Position numbers and translations under genes: made by a program
The notes under the pieces: model-generated
What the model was told of the DNA's origin: nothing
Databases searched by the model: none
Seen by the model: only the letters and a program-made list of their open reading frames with translations
Source: a virus
Length of the DNA stretch: 52,267 nucleotides
Direction: 5' to 3' (one strand)
IMG/VR virus record: IMGVR_UViG_3300037041_003046
Location: 1 to 52,267 of that record
Shown: positions 15,578-23,063 of the stretch, piece by piece
How positions within the stretch are numbered: the first letter of the stretch is position 1
Layout of the letters: each line of letters begins with the position of its first letter

Positions 15578-16354
15578 ATGAAAGCAAACACACCCGACCT
15601 AACAACTAAACCGCCGATGCTGGCGAAGAACTGGGACAAGACCATGCGGCCGGACGGCTGGTGGATGTCAGAGAAACTCGACGGAGTCCGTGCCATTTGG
15701 GACGGTGAACATTTCCGCTCCCGTGGCGGCAACATCTTCCACGCCCCGGCATGGTTCAAAGCGGGGCTGCCCGCTCTGCCGCTGGACGGAGAGCTGTTCG
15801 TCGGGCGAGGGAAGTTCAACGACGCGGTGAGCATCGTTCGGTCCATGACAGCCGACTGGTCACCGGTTAAATATTTGGTCTTTGATGTTCAAGCCGACGG
15901 CCCGACCGAAGACCGGCAACGCACGTTGCTCGCCCTGCCACTCCCCGGCCATGTCTCGATAGTCGAGCAGGTGCTCTGTCAGTCCAGCAACGCACTGCTT
16001 GATTTCGAGCAGTCCATCCTCAACGGCAAGGGCGAGGGCGTCATGCTCCGCGCTCCGCGTTCACCTTACGAATTCAAGCGGTCCGGTCACCTTCGCAAGC
16101 TCAAGCGATTCATCGACGACGAGGCCACCGTGATCGGCCATCAGGACGGTGAAGGCAAACACGAAGGACGACTCGGAGCGCTTGTCTGCCAACTCAGGGA
16201 CGGCACCACGTTTCGCGCCGGGTCCGGGTTCACCGACTTCGAAAGGGAAACCCCGCCGCCTATCGGTGCCATCGTGACTGTTCGCTACTTCGAACTGACT
16301 CCTGATGGAGTACCGCGATTCCCAACATTCCTTGCCGTTCGCAACTACGAATAA
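15578..16354 (+). CDS. ATP-dependent DNA ligase (compact, LigA-like)
   Basis: 258 residues. The nucleotidyltransferase motifs are in order: I, SEKLDGVRAIWD with the AMP-accepting lysine; Ia-like RSRGG; III, LPLDGELFVG; IIIa-like YLVFDVQ; IV, GEGVMLRAP; V, LRKLKRFIDDEATVIGH. A short OB-fold follows, ending in FPTFLAVRNYE. Length fits small bacterial/phage ATP ligases that consist of the catalytic core and OB domain only. It would seal nicks during phage replication or recombination. The first five residues MKANT are shared with the unrelated small protein at 16564, evidence of duplicated gene starts. Confidence 0.92.
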   Translation: MKANTPDLTTKPPMLAKNWDKTMRPDGWWMSEKLDGVRAIWDGEHFRSRGGNIFHAPAWFKAGLPALPLDGELFVGRGKFNDAVSIVRSMTADWSPVKYLVFDVQADGPTEDRQRTLLALPLPGHVSIVEQVLCQSSNALLDFEQSILNGKGEGVMLRAPRSPYEFKRSGHLRKLKRFIDDEATVIGHQDGEGKHEGRLGALVCQLRDGTTFRAGSGFTDFERETPPPIGAIVTVRYFELTPDGVPRFPTFLAVRNYE

Positions 16355-16381
16355 CCCCAACAGCCATACCACTGAGATCCC

Positions 16382-16429
16382 ATGAAATCCGAATCCGACA
16401 TCCTTAAAAATCCGCATGCCTCATTGTGA
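16382..16429 (+). pseudogene. Truncated duplicate of the DUF2786 gene start
   Basis: Bases 16369-16404 are identical to 17501-17536 (leader plus first codons of the DUF2786 gene), then diverge after an indel and stop after 15 codons (MKSESDILKNPHASL). This is a scar of a segmental duplication, not a functional gene. Confidence 0.75.
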
Positions 16430-16440
16430 AATGACGCGTA

Positions 16441-16476
16441 ATTGGCACGCATTGTGACGCTCATGCACCATGCCAA
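16441..16476 (+). repeat. Repeated stem-loop, copy 2 (ATTGGCAC...TGCCAA)
   Basis: TTGGCA (16442-16447) can pair with TGCCAA (16471-16476) around a loop containing GTGACGCTCA. The same arrangement occurs at 15455-15491 upstream of the ligase. Both copies lie 50-90 nt before a leader ORF, so hairpin plus leader were duplicated as one unit. Confidence 0.6.
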
Positions 16477-16527
16477 AAGATTATCTAACTGGAATTCGGA
16501 ACAGGACGAAAAAAGACGAAAAAAGAC

Positions 16528-16557
16528 ATGGACTCAAGTTGTCAGACTGGCAGATGA
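16528..16557 (+). CDS. Leader ORF copy 2 (9 codons)
   Basis: Encodes MDSSCQTGR exactly as copy 1, preceded by two tandem GACGAAAAAA units and ending 6 nt before the ATG of the 56-residue protein. Confidence 0.35.
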   Translation: MDSSCQTGR

Positions 16558-16563
16558 AGGACG

Positions 16564-16734
16564 ATGAAAGCAAATACCCAATACATCGAGGCCCACGGAG
16601 TTAAAGGCATGAAGTCCACCCCCTGGCGCAAGACCTTCAAGAACGTCGAAGCACTGAACGCATGGGTCGAGAAGAACGGAGCGGAAGTTTACGGAATCCG
16701 CGAAATCCACCCCGATGAAGTGACCTTCCGCTGA
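16564..16734 (+). CDS. Small phage protein (56 aa)
   Basis: Begins MKANTQYIEAHGVKGMKS and continues with a predicted helix (FKNVEALNAWVEKNGAEVYG) and a short strand; ends VTFR. Family not recognised, but the pattern resembles many small phage early proteins. Its first five codons are a duplicate of the ligase start. Confidence 0.6.
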   Translation: MKANTQYIEAHGVKGMKSTPWRKTFKNVEALNAWVEKNGAEVYGIREIHPDEVTFR

Positions 16735-16767
16735 AATGATACCAGCCCCAACAATACCATAACAACC

Positions 16768-16935
16768 ATGTACACCGCCGAAGAAATTGATGCCATGACC
16801 ATCGAGGAAATCGAGCAAGTCGCCGAACTGCTCACCGACGAGGCCCGTGAAGAATGGGCCGCTGCCGGATACTCCGGTGAAGCCTACTCCAAGCTCGGAA
16901 TGAGCGATGCCGAAAAAGCCGTCAATTCCCACTAA
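16768..16935 (+). CDS. Small acidic protein (55 aa)
   Basis: Starts MYTAEEIDAMTIEEIEQVAE; strongly acidic and helical, no recognised domain. The leader is A/C rich (CCAACAATACCATAACAACC) with no Shine-Dalgarno. Part of a run of small plus-strand accessory genes. Confidence 0.55.
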   Translation: MYTAEEIDAMTIEEIEQVAELLTDEAREEWAAAGYSGEAYSKLGMSDAEKAVNSH

Positions 16936-16958
16936 ATTCAACCAGTAGAACCGCAATC

Positions 16959-17177
16959 ATGAACCCCATCGACTTCACCAACTGGACCGACGCCCAACTC
17001 AACATGACCCCGGATTTCATGTTCGGCGACCAACTGCCACTCGCACAGGCCGAGATTCAACGCCGCAAAGACGAAGGCATCTGGCTCACCGACGGCAGCA
17101 CGGAACGAGTCGCACAGATCATCCGCGATAACACGCCCGCCAGTCGCCGCAAGTTCTCCCGCCGCGCCCGCCGCTAA
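16959..17177 (+). CDS. Small hypothetical protein (72 aa)
   Basis: Mixed charged N-terminal half (TNWTDAQLNMTPDFMFGDQ) and a very basic end (ASRRKFSRRARR), suggesting nucleic acid contact. Not recognised. A/C-rich leader. Confidence 0.5.
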   Translation: MNPIDFTNWTDAQLNMTPDFMFGDQLPLAQAEIQRRKDEGIWLTDGSTERVAQIIRDNTPASRRKFSRRARR

Positions 17178-17202
17178 TCACCAACCCCAACCAAACACCA
17201 AC

Positions 17203-17493
17203 ATGGACATCGAATACATCAAACAACACCGCAGCCTGACTCTCGAATTCGGGCGCGGCGAAACCTACCGCTCCAACAAGCCTACGCTCTACGGTCACTC
17301 GACCTACGGACGAAGCTCGGTTCTCGCCGGTCGCCCGCGCCGGGTATTCCTCGAAAGCTGGGACGATCTGGACAGCGCCCGCGCCGAACTCAAGGCAGCG
17401 AAGATCCGCTATGACGACCTCTGCGATACGCACGGCTCCACCCACATCCCGGTGGATGTCATCACCGCAGGCCTGCCCGACGAGGACATCTAA
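17203..17493 (+). CDS. Hypothetical protein (96 aa)
   Basis: N-terminal part rich in G, R, S and Y (YGHSTYGRSSVLAGRPRR), C-terminal helix (DDLDSARAELKAAKIRYDDL). Not recognised. Preceded by the leader CCAACCCCAACCAAACACCAAC, again lacking a Shine-Dalgarno. Confidence 0.55.
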   Translation: MDIEYIKQHRSLTLEFGRGETYRSNKPTLYGHSTYGRSSVLAGRPRRVFLESWDDLDSARAELKAAKIRYDDLCDTHGSTHIPVDVITAGLPDEDI

Positions 17494-17513
17494 CACCCAA
17501 CCACTGAGATCCC

Positions 17514-18215
17514 ATGAAATCCGAATCCGACATCCTCGATAAAATCCGCAAGCTTCTGCGACTGGCCGACCGATCCCGCGGTTCCACCGAGAACGAAGCG
17601 AAGGTGGCTCTCGCCAAGGCACAGGAATTGATGACCCGCCACAACATCGACTCGGCGCTGCTCCGCATGGAACGCGGCGAATCGGGAGGCGGGTCGTTCA
17701 CCGTCAACAAGGGCAAGGTCGATCTGCCGAAGACCCTCAACCCTGCCGACTTGATGATCCTGTCGATCCTGCAGGCGCACTTCAACGTGAAGACGATCCT
17801 GATGCCCGATGGGCGCGGGACTCCGGTGGACATCATCGGTGCCGCCGCCGACATCGACTTCGCCATCTTCGCCTTCAACTACCTGCGGCAGACCTTCTTC
17901 CGCTGTTGGAACGAATTCAAGCGGAGCCACGCCAATCCTGACAAGGCATCCTACTACCGGGGACTGCGCGACGGACTTAACGCTGAACTCAAAGCAGCGA
18001 AGCAGCGCGCCGAACAATCCTACGCCGCCGACCAGCGCCAGGCATACGGACTGGTGGTGGTGGATCAGGAGGCCGTCATCACCCGCTACGTCGCCGAGCA
18101 CTACGGCAAGCTCCGCAACCGATCGCAACGCCGCCGCTACCTCCATTCCGGCAGTTATGTCGCAGGTGAAACCAAAGGCCGCACCATCCAAATCAACCGC
18201 CCGCTACCATCATGA
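17514..18215 (+). CDS. DUF2786-family protein
   Basis: 233 residues. The N-terminal ~45 residues (ILDKIRKLLRLADRSRGSTE, EAKVALAKAQELMTRHNID) are the DUF2786 signature, found in phage and bacterial proteins of unknown function often near recombination genes. The rest contains DKASYYRGLRDGLNAELKAA, also seen in full-length family members, and a basic C-terminus. Its start is duplicated at 16369-16404. Confidence 0.85.
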   Translation: MKSESDILDKIRKLLRLADRSRGSTENEAKVALAKAQELMTRHNIDSALLRMERGESGGGSFTVNKGKVDLPKTLNPADLMILSILQAHFNVKTILMPDGRGTPVDIIGAAADIDFAIFAFNYLRQTFFRCWNEFKRSHANPDKASYYRGLRDGLNAELKAAKQRAEQSYAADQRQAYGLVVVDQEAVITRYVAEHYGKLRNRSQRRRYLHSGSYVAGETKGRTIQINRPLPS

Positions 18216-18245
18216 AAACCATCCAACAGAAAGACGAAAAAAGAC

Positions 18246-18275
18246 ATGGACGTGCCCAATCAGACGGGCAGATGA
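18246..18275 (+). CDS. Leader ORF copy 3 (9 codons)
   Basis: Encodes MDVPNQTGR; shares MD and QTGR with copies 1 and 2, with a synonymous ACT/ACG difference in the Thr codon. Preceded by GACGAAAAAAGAC and followed 8 nt later by ATG 18284. In a different frame from the downstream gene, unlike copies 1 and 2. Confidence 0.35.
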   Translation: MDVPNQTGR

Positions 18276-18283
18276 GGGATGCT

Positions 18284-18514
18284 ATGACAACAGCATCTAT
18301 TCCTAACACCTATTCGAACAAGGCGATGCAGAAAAGTATTCGCGGTCTTGAGAAAAACGGCTTCACCGCCCGGCGCATCCTGCCGGTCGATCTGATGGCC
18401 GGTATCCATGCCCGCGAGTTCCGCGCCGACTTCGCCAAGCAAACCAAAACCGGACTGCTGATGTTCAGCGTCCGGATCGACACCGACGGCAACGTCACCA
18501 CCCCAAAACCATAA
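18284..18514 (+). CDS. Small phage protein (76 aa)
   Basis: Starts MTTASIPNTYSNKAMQKSIR; alternative start at 18212 would overlap the DUF2786 stop (ATGA) and read through the leader ORF in another frame. I prefer 18284 because the same spacing to the leader is seen at 15578 and 16564. The body (GFTARRILPVDLMAGIHARE) is basic, alpha/beta, not recognised. Confidence 0.55.
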   Translation: MTTASIPNTYSNKAMQKSIRGLEKNGFTARRILPVDLMAGIHAREFRADFAKQTKTGLLMFSVRIDTDGNVTTPKP

Positions 18515-18526
18515 CCAAACACCACC

Positions 18527-19045
18527 ATGAACAAACTGTATTACATCGTCTGCGACGACAAGGAAACCAACGTATTCGAAGGCCGCTACCAGGGCCGCAC
18601 CCGAGGCGAGGCATTGAAGTTCCTCAAGCAAACCATCGGGCGCAAGACCCTCAACGGACTGGTCTTCACCATCACCGAAATCCCGGTGCCGCTGATCCGC
18701 GAGATCGTCGCGGAAATCCTCGCCGGAGGCGACGGCAGCAATGTCGCGCCCGCTGCGAATGTCGTGCCGCTCACCCGACCGGCGACCGAGGCCAGCCCGG
18801 GACGTTACGACGCATTCTCTGACGCGGCTGAGCCCGAACCAACGCCTGCGGAGGCCACGCCACCCAAGGCCAAGGCATCCAAGCCCGCGAAGAAGGTCGG
18901 CAATCCCGGCCACGGTGACGAACAGTGGTCGCAGGTCCGGGCTCATTGGGAGGAATGCCGCAGCGTGAAGCAGACCGCTGAGCATTTCGGACTGTCCCCC
19001 AACTCGATCAAGACCCGCAGTCGGAGGGAGGGCTGGGGTAAATGA
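18527..19045 (+). CDS. HTH-containing phage protein
   Basis: 172 residues. N-terminal ~65 residues form a small alpha/beta domain (YYIVCDDKETNVFEGRYQGR); a long low-complexity linker rich in A, P, K and E follows; the C-terminus (WEECRSVKQTAEHFGLSPNS) is a helix-turn-helix like those of resolvases and small terminases. Probably a DNA-binding adaptor. Overlaps the next gene start (ATGA). Confidence 0.6.
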   Translation: MNKLYYIVCDDKETNVFEGRYQGRTRGEALKFLKQTIGRKTLNGLVFTITEIPVPLIREIVAEILAGGDGSNVAPAANVVPLTRPATEASPGRYDAFSDAAEPEPTPAEATPPKAKASKPAKKVGNPGHGDEQWSQVRAHWEECRSVKQTAEHFGLSPNSIKTRSRREGWGK

Positions 19046-19377
19046 GCGCACCCGACTGGACACCGGCTGTCGGCGGGGGCGCGAGCGTCTGCCACTACTC
19101 CGACCGGACCGCCTGCACGGTGATCCGCATCAGCCCCAGCGGCAAAACCATCTGGATGCAGGAGGACACCGCCGTTCTCGACGACTGGAAACCCGAGTTC
19201 GTCGCCGGTGGATTCGCCGGCCATTGCGTGAACAACACCGAGCAGACCTACAAATACTCGCCCAATCCCGAAGGTGCCGTTCATCGCGCCAGTCGCCGCA
19301 AGGATGGTTGGTTCCGCACCACCAACGGCGAGCCGGTCATCCCCGGCCGCCGCCACTTCCACGACTACAATTTCTGA
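19042..19377 (+). CDS. Conserved-type phage protein (111 aa)
   Basis: The segment ASVCHYSDRTACTVIRISPS and GKTIWMQEDTAVL, then YKYSPNPEGAVH is a pattern I associate with small phage proteins of unknown function (beta-rich, single domain). Translationally coupled at both ends (ATGA before, TGATG after). Confidence 0.6.
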   Translation: MSAPDWTPAVGGGASVCHYSDRTACTVIRISPSGKTIWMQEDTAVLDDWKPEFVAGGFAGHCVNNTEQTYKYSPNPEGAVHRASRRKDGWFRTTNGEPVIPGRRHFHDYNF

Positions 19378-19616
19378 TGAAGGTCGCAGTCGAAAAATAC
19401 CGCAAACCCGATGGCTACGCCACGCGCTACTGGTCGGTGATCGTTGATGGCGAACTGCTCGCCGTCACCCTTTACCGCAAGGGCGCTGTGGCCGTCGCCA
19501 GGGCCATCACCAATTCCAACCAAGATCCCCATGTCACAACTCTTCAAGATTCTGCCGAACCCTACACCGTGCCTCGCAAGCTCTCCGCTGGCGTGGCGAC
19601 CTACCGGACCCGATGA
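19377..19616 (+). CDS. Small hypothetical protein (79 aa)
   Basis: Begins MKVAVEKYRKPDGYATRYWS; small beta-rich fold (VIVDGELLAVTLYRKGAVAV) like other phage and plasmid small proteins. Overlaps the following ATPase gene by 86 bp, so the C-terminal part is read in two frames; this extent of overlap makes either end uncertain. Confidence 0.5.
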   Translation: MKVAVEKYRKPDGYATRYWSVIVDGELLAVTLYRKGAVAVARAITNSNQDPHVTTLQDSAEPYTVPRKLSAGVATYRTR

Positions 19617-20199
19617 CCTCTGCGGCCCAGCCGCCACCGTCGCCCGCCGCTTGGTAGCCAAGGCACGCAAGCTCCACGATGATCCCGCCGTCCCGGTGAA
19701 GATCCTACTCTACGGCCCGCCCGGTGTCGGCAAGACCAGCATCGCCGACATGGTGGCCGACGCACTGTCCGGCACCCGATTCGCCATTGAGGAATTCAAC
19801 GGCAAGCTCGTCACCGTCGAAACCGTGAAGCAGTGGATGGGCACGCTGGGTGTCTGTTCGCTGTTCGGTGTCTATTCCGTGAAGATCATCAACGAAATGG
19901 ACCGCTGCACGCGGGATGCACAGGACTTGCTCCTGAGCTATCTCGATCGTCTTCCACCAGGTCGGGCGGTGGTCGGCACCAGCAACTTGCAACTCGACCT
20001 CCTGACGGAGCGTTTTCAAACGCGCTTCCAGTCGATCAAGCTCGCGGCACCGTCCACCGAGGAAATCGCTACGATGCTCCGCCGCCATTGGCCGGTCGAT
20101 GAACAGACGTCATTGCGGATCGCGGTGGGCAGCGGCGGATGCGTCCGGGCCGCACTGGCCGATCTGGAATCCTGGCTGGATGCGGAGGGGCTGTCATGA
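19531..20199 (+). CDS. AAA ATPase, clamp-loader/RuvB-like
   Basis: 222 residues from ATG 19531. Walker A GPPGVGKTSIAD near residue 52; Walker B-like VKIINEMDRC; sensor-1-like AVVGTSNLQL; arginine-finger region LTERFQTRFQSIKL; C-terminal helical lid. The order is that of AAA+ ATPases such as RFC small subunits or RuvB, but the protein is short. It may load a helicase or sliding clamp during phage replication. The start is inside the previous gene; a longer start at 19444 lacks similarity to the family. Confidence 0.8.
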   Translation: MSQLFKILPNPTPCLASSPLAWRPTGPDDLCGPAATVARRLVAKARKLHDDPAVPVKILLYGPPGVGKTSIADMVADALSGTRFAIEEFNGKLVTVETVKQWMGTLGVCSLFGVYSVKIINEMDRCTRDAQDLLLSYLDRLPPGRAVVGTSNLQLDLLTERFQTRFQSIKLAAPSTEEIATMLRRHWPVDEQTSLRIAVGSGGCVRAALADLESWLDAEGLS

Positions 20200-20441
20200 A
20201 GGCGAGAATCCATCAGATCACCTTCGGCCGCTGTGGTGGTCTCGCCCGCGCCGTCTTCCGATACCGCTCGCCTGACATGAGACGGGAAACACCGGTCACC
20301 GTTGAATGGCGCGACGTGGCCGGCAGCCGCGAATGGTTTGCTCTCGGATGGTGCCCGCCGGATGCGTGGAAGGCGATACTGCCGCTGCTCGCGCAAGTCA
20401 CTCATGCCGTTGACACCATCCAAAGCGACGATGACGGATGA
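20196..20441 (+). CDS. Small hypothetical protein (81 aa)
   Basis: Basic N-terminus (MKARIHQITFGRCGGLARAV), then a strand-rich part with three tryptophans. Coupled to the ATPase (ATGA) and overlapping the ParB-like gene by 11 bp. Not recognised. Confidence 0.5.
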   Translation: MKARIHQITFGRCGGLARAVFRYRSPDMRRETPVTVEWRDVAGSREWFALGWCPPDAWKAILPLLAQVTHAVDTIQSDDDG

Positions 20442-21087
20442 TTCTCCCAAAGCTCGCACACTCGCCAATGGCATCGAAGTCTGGTGCAGCTTCGACAAGC
20501 TCGTGCCGGTCGGTGAATTGAAACCCAATCCGCGCAACCCGAACACCCACCCGCAGCGGCAGATCGAACTGCTCGCCAAAAACATCCGCTACTTCGGATG
20601 GCGGCAGACAATCACCGTTTCCAATCTCACCGGCTTGATCGTTTCCGGTCACGGCCGATTGATGGCTGCCAAGCACCTCGGCGCGGAAGTCGTGCCGGTG
20701 GACTATCAGGACTTCGCCAGCGAGAACGATGAACTCGCCGTGCTGGTGGCAGACAATCGTTTGGCCGAACTTTCCACGGTCGATCTCAACGAACTCGAAA
20801 AAATCGCCAGCGAGTGGAAGTCCATCGACTTCGATACGATCCTCGCAGGCTTCGAGCCTGCCGACATCGAGGGTCTGCTCAATCCGGGTGGCAATGACGA
20901 TGACGAGGATGACGACGACCGCCACGACAAGGAACTCGACAAGAGCGACGTCACCGTCGCGGTCGGACTCTATCGGTTCCGCATCACTCAGGAAGAATTC
21001 ATCGCGTGGTGCGACCGCGTGAAACAAGACGCCGGTTTCGACAAGGAAAGCGTTCTCAACGAAATCCGCAGCCGCCTCGGACTATGA
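20431..21087 (+). CDS. ParB/Srx-like domain protein
   Basis: 218 residues from ATG 20431. The N-terminal ParB-like core shows PNPRNPNTHPQRQIELLAKN, GWRQTITV and IVSGHGRLMAAKHLG, as in phage ParB-type nuclease/DNA-modification partner proteins. A stretch of consecutive acidic residues (NDDDEDDDDRHD) separates it from a C-terminal small domain. The start is supported by a TTGAC box 21 nt upstream. Coupled (ATGA) to the ParB-methyltransferase fusion, with which it probably acts. Confidence 0.85.
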   Translation: MTDDSPKARTLANGIEVWCSFDKLVPVGELKPNPRNPNTHPQRQIELLAKNIRYFGWRQTITVSNLTGLIVSGHGRLMAAKHLGAEVVPVDYQDFASENDELAVLVADNRLAELSTVDLNELEKIASEWKSIDFDTILAGFEPADIEGLLNPGGNDDDEDDDDRHDKELDKSDVTVAVGLYRFRITQEEFIAWCDRVKQDAGFDKESVLNEIRSRLGL

Positions 21088-22598
21088 ACATCACCCTCGA
21101 ATCCATCGACGCCGTTAGACCATCGACCTACAACCCAAGGTCGGCAGTTGCCGAGCGGCTTGACCTGATAGAACTATCGCTACGCAAGCTCGGTTTCATC
21201 GCCCCGATCTTCGCCGACTCGGACGGCGAGATTCTTTCCGGCCACCAGCGCCACCTTGTTGCATCGCGCATGGGTGCCACGCACGTTCCGGTATCCCGGA
21301 CCAAGGCGCTCGACCTCGACCAGCGCAAGGCTCTCAACATCGTGTTCAACCGGGCGACCAACGATTTCGATTTCAACAGCACTCCCGGCAGGGTCACAAG
21401 CGAACTGCAATCACTGGACATCGAGGCGCTCGCCGCCCGCATCCCCGACAAGGAGGTCGGCAGCGATGGATTCCTGCGCTGCCTCAAGCCTGCGGAAGTG
21501 AGCGTGAAGGATCTCTGCAAAGTGAACTCGGGCCGCTGGATCCAGTATGCCCGCAACCTCGCCCGCACGCTGCATCGCCACGGCATCCTCATGCCCATCG
21601 TTTGCCGCGAGGATCTCACGGTCATCAACGGAATCGGTCGTCTGGAAATGCTGGCAGAGAAAGGCGCGGCCTTCGCTCCGGTCGTGTTCGTCACCGAGGA
21701 GGAAGCGGAATTCGCTCGGGCCATGATGAATCTGCTCTCAATGGATTTCGACATCCACACGCGCTATGCCGACATGCTGCGCTTCAACTCGTTCCGCCGC
21801 GCACGCCGCGTCCGTCGCGAGCTTGGCAACGGTTTCATCTTCGCGACGCATGGCGCGAAGCCATGCAAGGACTTCGACATCGGCAAAGCATCCGACCGCG
21901 CCCGCTGGACCAAGGAACACGGCTCGACCATCCTCGACTTCGGTGCCGGCCACCTGACCGAAACCTTCCTCCTGCGCCAGGCCGGCATTGACTGCACGCC
22001 GTTCGAACCGTATCGCCTTGGACCAGGGGGCATCAACAAGGCGGAGAGTGTGGAACTGGCACGCGCCTTTCTAGCCGAAGTGGCGGCGGGCAAAGAGTGG
22101 ACGAGCATCTTCATCGCCAGCGTGCTGAATTCCGTGCCGTTCCGTGAAGACCGCGAGCACATCGCCTGCCTCTGCGCCGCTCTGTGCAAGCCGTTCACCA
22201 AGGTCTATGCCTGCGCATCGTCCGCGGGTGAATCCGGCTGGCGGCAGGTCAACGGCAAGGCGTTCATGAATGAGTCTAACGCGGGTAACATCGCGTTCCG
22301 CCTCGACTACGAACCCGGCATTCGCATCGGTGATTTTCAGGACAAGCCCAAGGTCCAGAAGTATCACACCGTTTCGGAGTTCCGCGACCTCTTCGGCCCG
22401 TTCTTCCGTTCGGTGAAGGTCGATGACTTTTCCAACAACATCAACGCGGCCTGCGCGTCGGCGCGTCCCGTCGATCCAGCCCGCCTGCGTGCGGCCATCG
22501 AGTTCGAATTCAACCTGCCCTATCCGGACGGCACCCGCATGGAACTCGTGCAATGCGCCATGGACTCTTTCTCTCAACGTCTTCAGATTACCCTATGA
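21084..22598 (+). CDS. Tandem ParB-like domains fused to a class I methyltransferase-like domain
   Basis: 504 residues. First ParB-like domain (residues ~1-100: PSTYNPRSAVAERL, ILSGHQRHLVASRMGA), second (~150-235: RHGILMPIVCREDLTVINGI, GRLEMLAEKGA), then a Rossmann-type domain from ~285 whose first loop STILDFGAGHLTETFLLRQA matches SAM-binding motif I, with an acidic PFEPY at the end of the second strand. No DPPY or Pro-Cys catalytic motif is seen, so the target is open; it could modify DNA, protein or a small molecule. Typical location just before terminase genes. Confidence 0.75.
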   Translation: MNITLESIDAVRPSTYNPRSAVAERLDLIELSLRKLGFIAPIFADSDGEILSGHQRHLVASRMGATHVPVSRTKALDLDQRKALNIVFNRATNDFDFNSTPGRVTSELQSLDIEALAARIPDKEVGSDGFLRCLKPAEVSVKDLCKVNSGRWIQYARNLARTLHRHGILMPIVCREDLTVINGIGRLEMLAEKGAAFAPVVFVTEEEAEFARAMMNLLSMDFDIHTRYADMLRFNSFRRARRVRRELGNGFIFATHGAKPCKDFDIGKASDRARWTKEHGSTILDFGAGHLTETFLLRQAGIDCTPFEPYRLGPGGINKAESVELARAFLAEVAAGKEWTSIFIASVLNSVPFREDREHIACLCAALCKPFTKVYACASSAGESGWRQVNGKAFMNESNAGNIAFRLDYEPGIRIGDFQDKPKVQKYHTVSEFRDLFGPFFRSVKVDDFSNNINAACASARPVDPARLRAAIEFEFNLPYPDGTRMELVQCAMDSFSQRLQITL

Positions 22599-23047
22599 TC
22601 ATCCTGCTAGATCTCAATTACACGCTGGTGGCGAACTCGCCCAAGCACGGCACCACGCCCGAGCGCATGGAGAAACGACTGGCCAATGAGCAATACCGGC
22701 AATGGCTGGTGGAACTCGTCCGGCCTCACACCGTCGTTCTCATCACCGCCCGCCCGGAAACCTGGACGATCAAAACGCTCGACCGCATCGAGGAGCAAAC
22801 CGGCTGGCGACCACAGGACGCGTGCTTCGCTCCGAAGGGCTGGTGGAATCCACCAGCCATCAAAGAGCATCTGCTAAAAAAGGACGTGTTCCCGATTCAC
22901 GGCGATGACGCCCGCTACCTCGCCATTGAGAGCAACCCTCGGACTCGCGAGATGTATGCGAAGTTCTCCATTCCCTGCTTATGGGTGACGGCGGAAGGCA
23001 CCTGCCTGACCGAAGGAACGCGGATCGTCAAACGACTGCCGCGTTGA
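22595..23047 (+). CDS. HAD-like phosphatase/nucleotidase domain protein
   Basis: 150 residues. Motif I is IILLDLNYTLVAN, where the second Asp of the usual DxDxT is Asn; motif II is VVLITARPETW; then KDVFPIHGDDARYLAIESNP supplies the acidic motif IV region. Resembles HAD polynucleotide-phosphatase-like phage enzymes. Loss of the general acid/base Asp suggests slow or different chemistry (as in some phosphonatase- and transferase-type members). Coupled to the upstream gene (ATGA). Confidence 0.7.
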   Translation: MIILLDLNYTLVANSPKHGTTPERMEKRLANEQYRQWLVELVRPHTVVLITARPETWTIKTLDRIEEQTGWRPQDACFAPKGWWNPPAIKEHLLKKDVFPIHGDDARYLAIESNPRTREMYAKFSIPCLWVTAEGTCLTEGTRIVKRLPR

Positions 23048-23063
23048 CATCCGTCACGCGGGC

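Noticed and set aside
18212-18514. 100-residue version starting at 18212 by ATGA overlap
   Set aside because: Would read through the conserved leader ORF in another frame; the start at 18284 has the spacing seen after the other two leader copies. Not certain.
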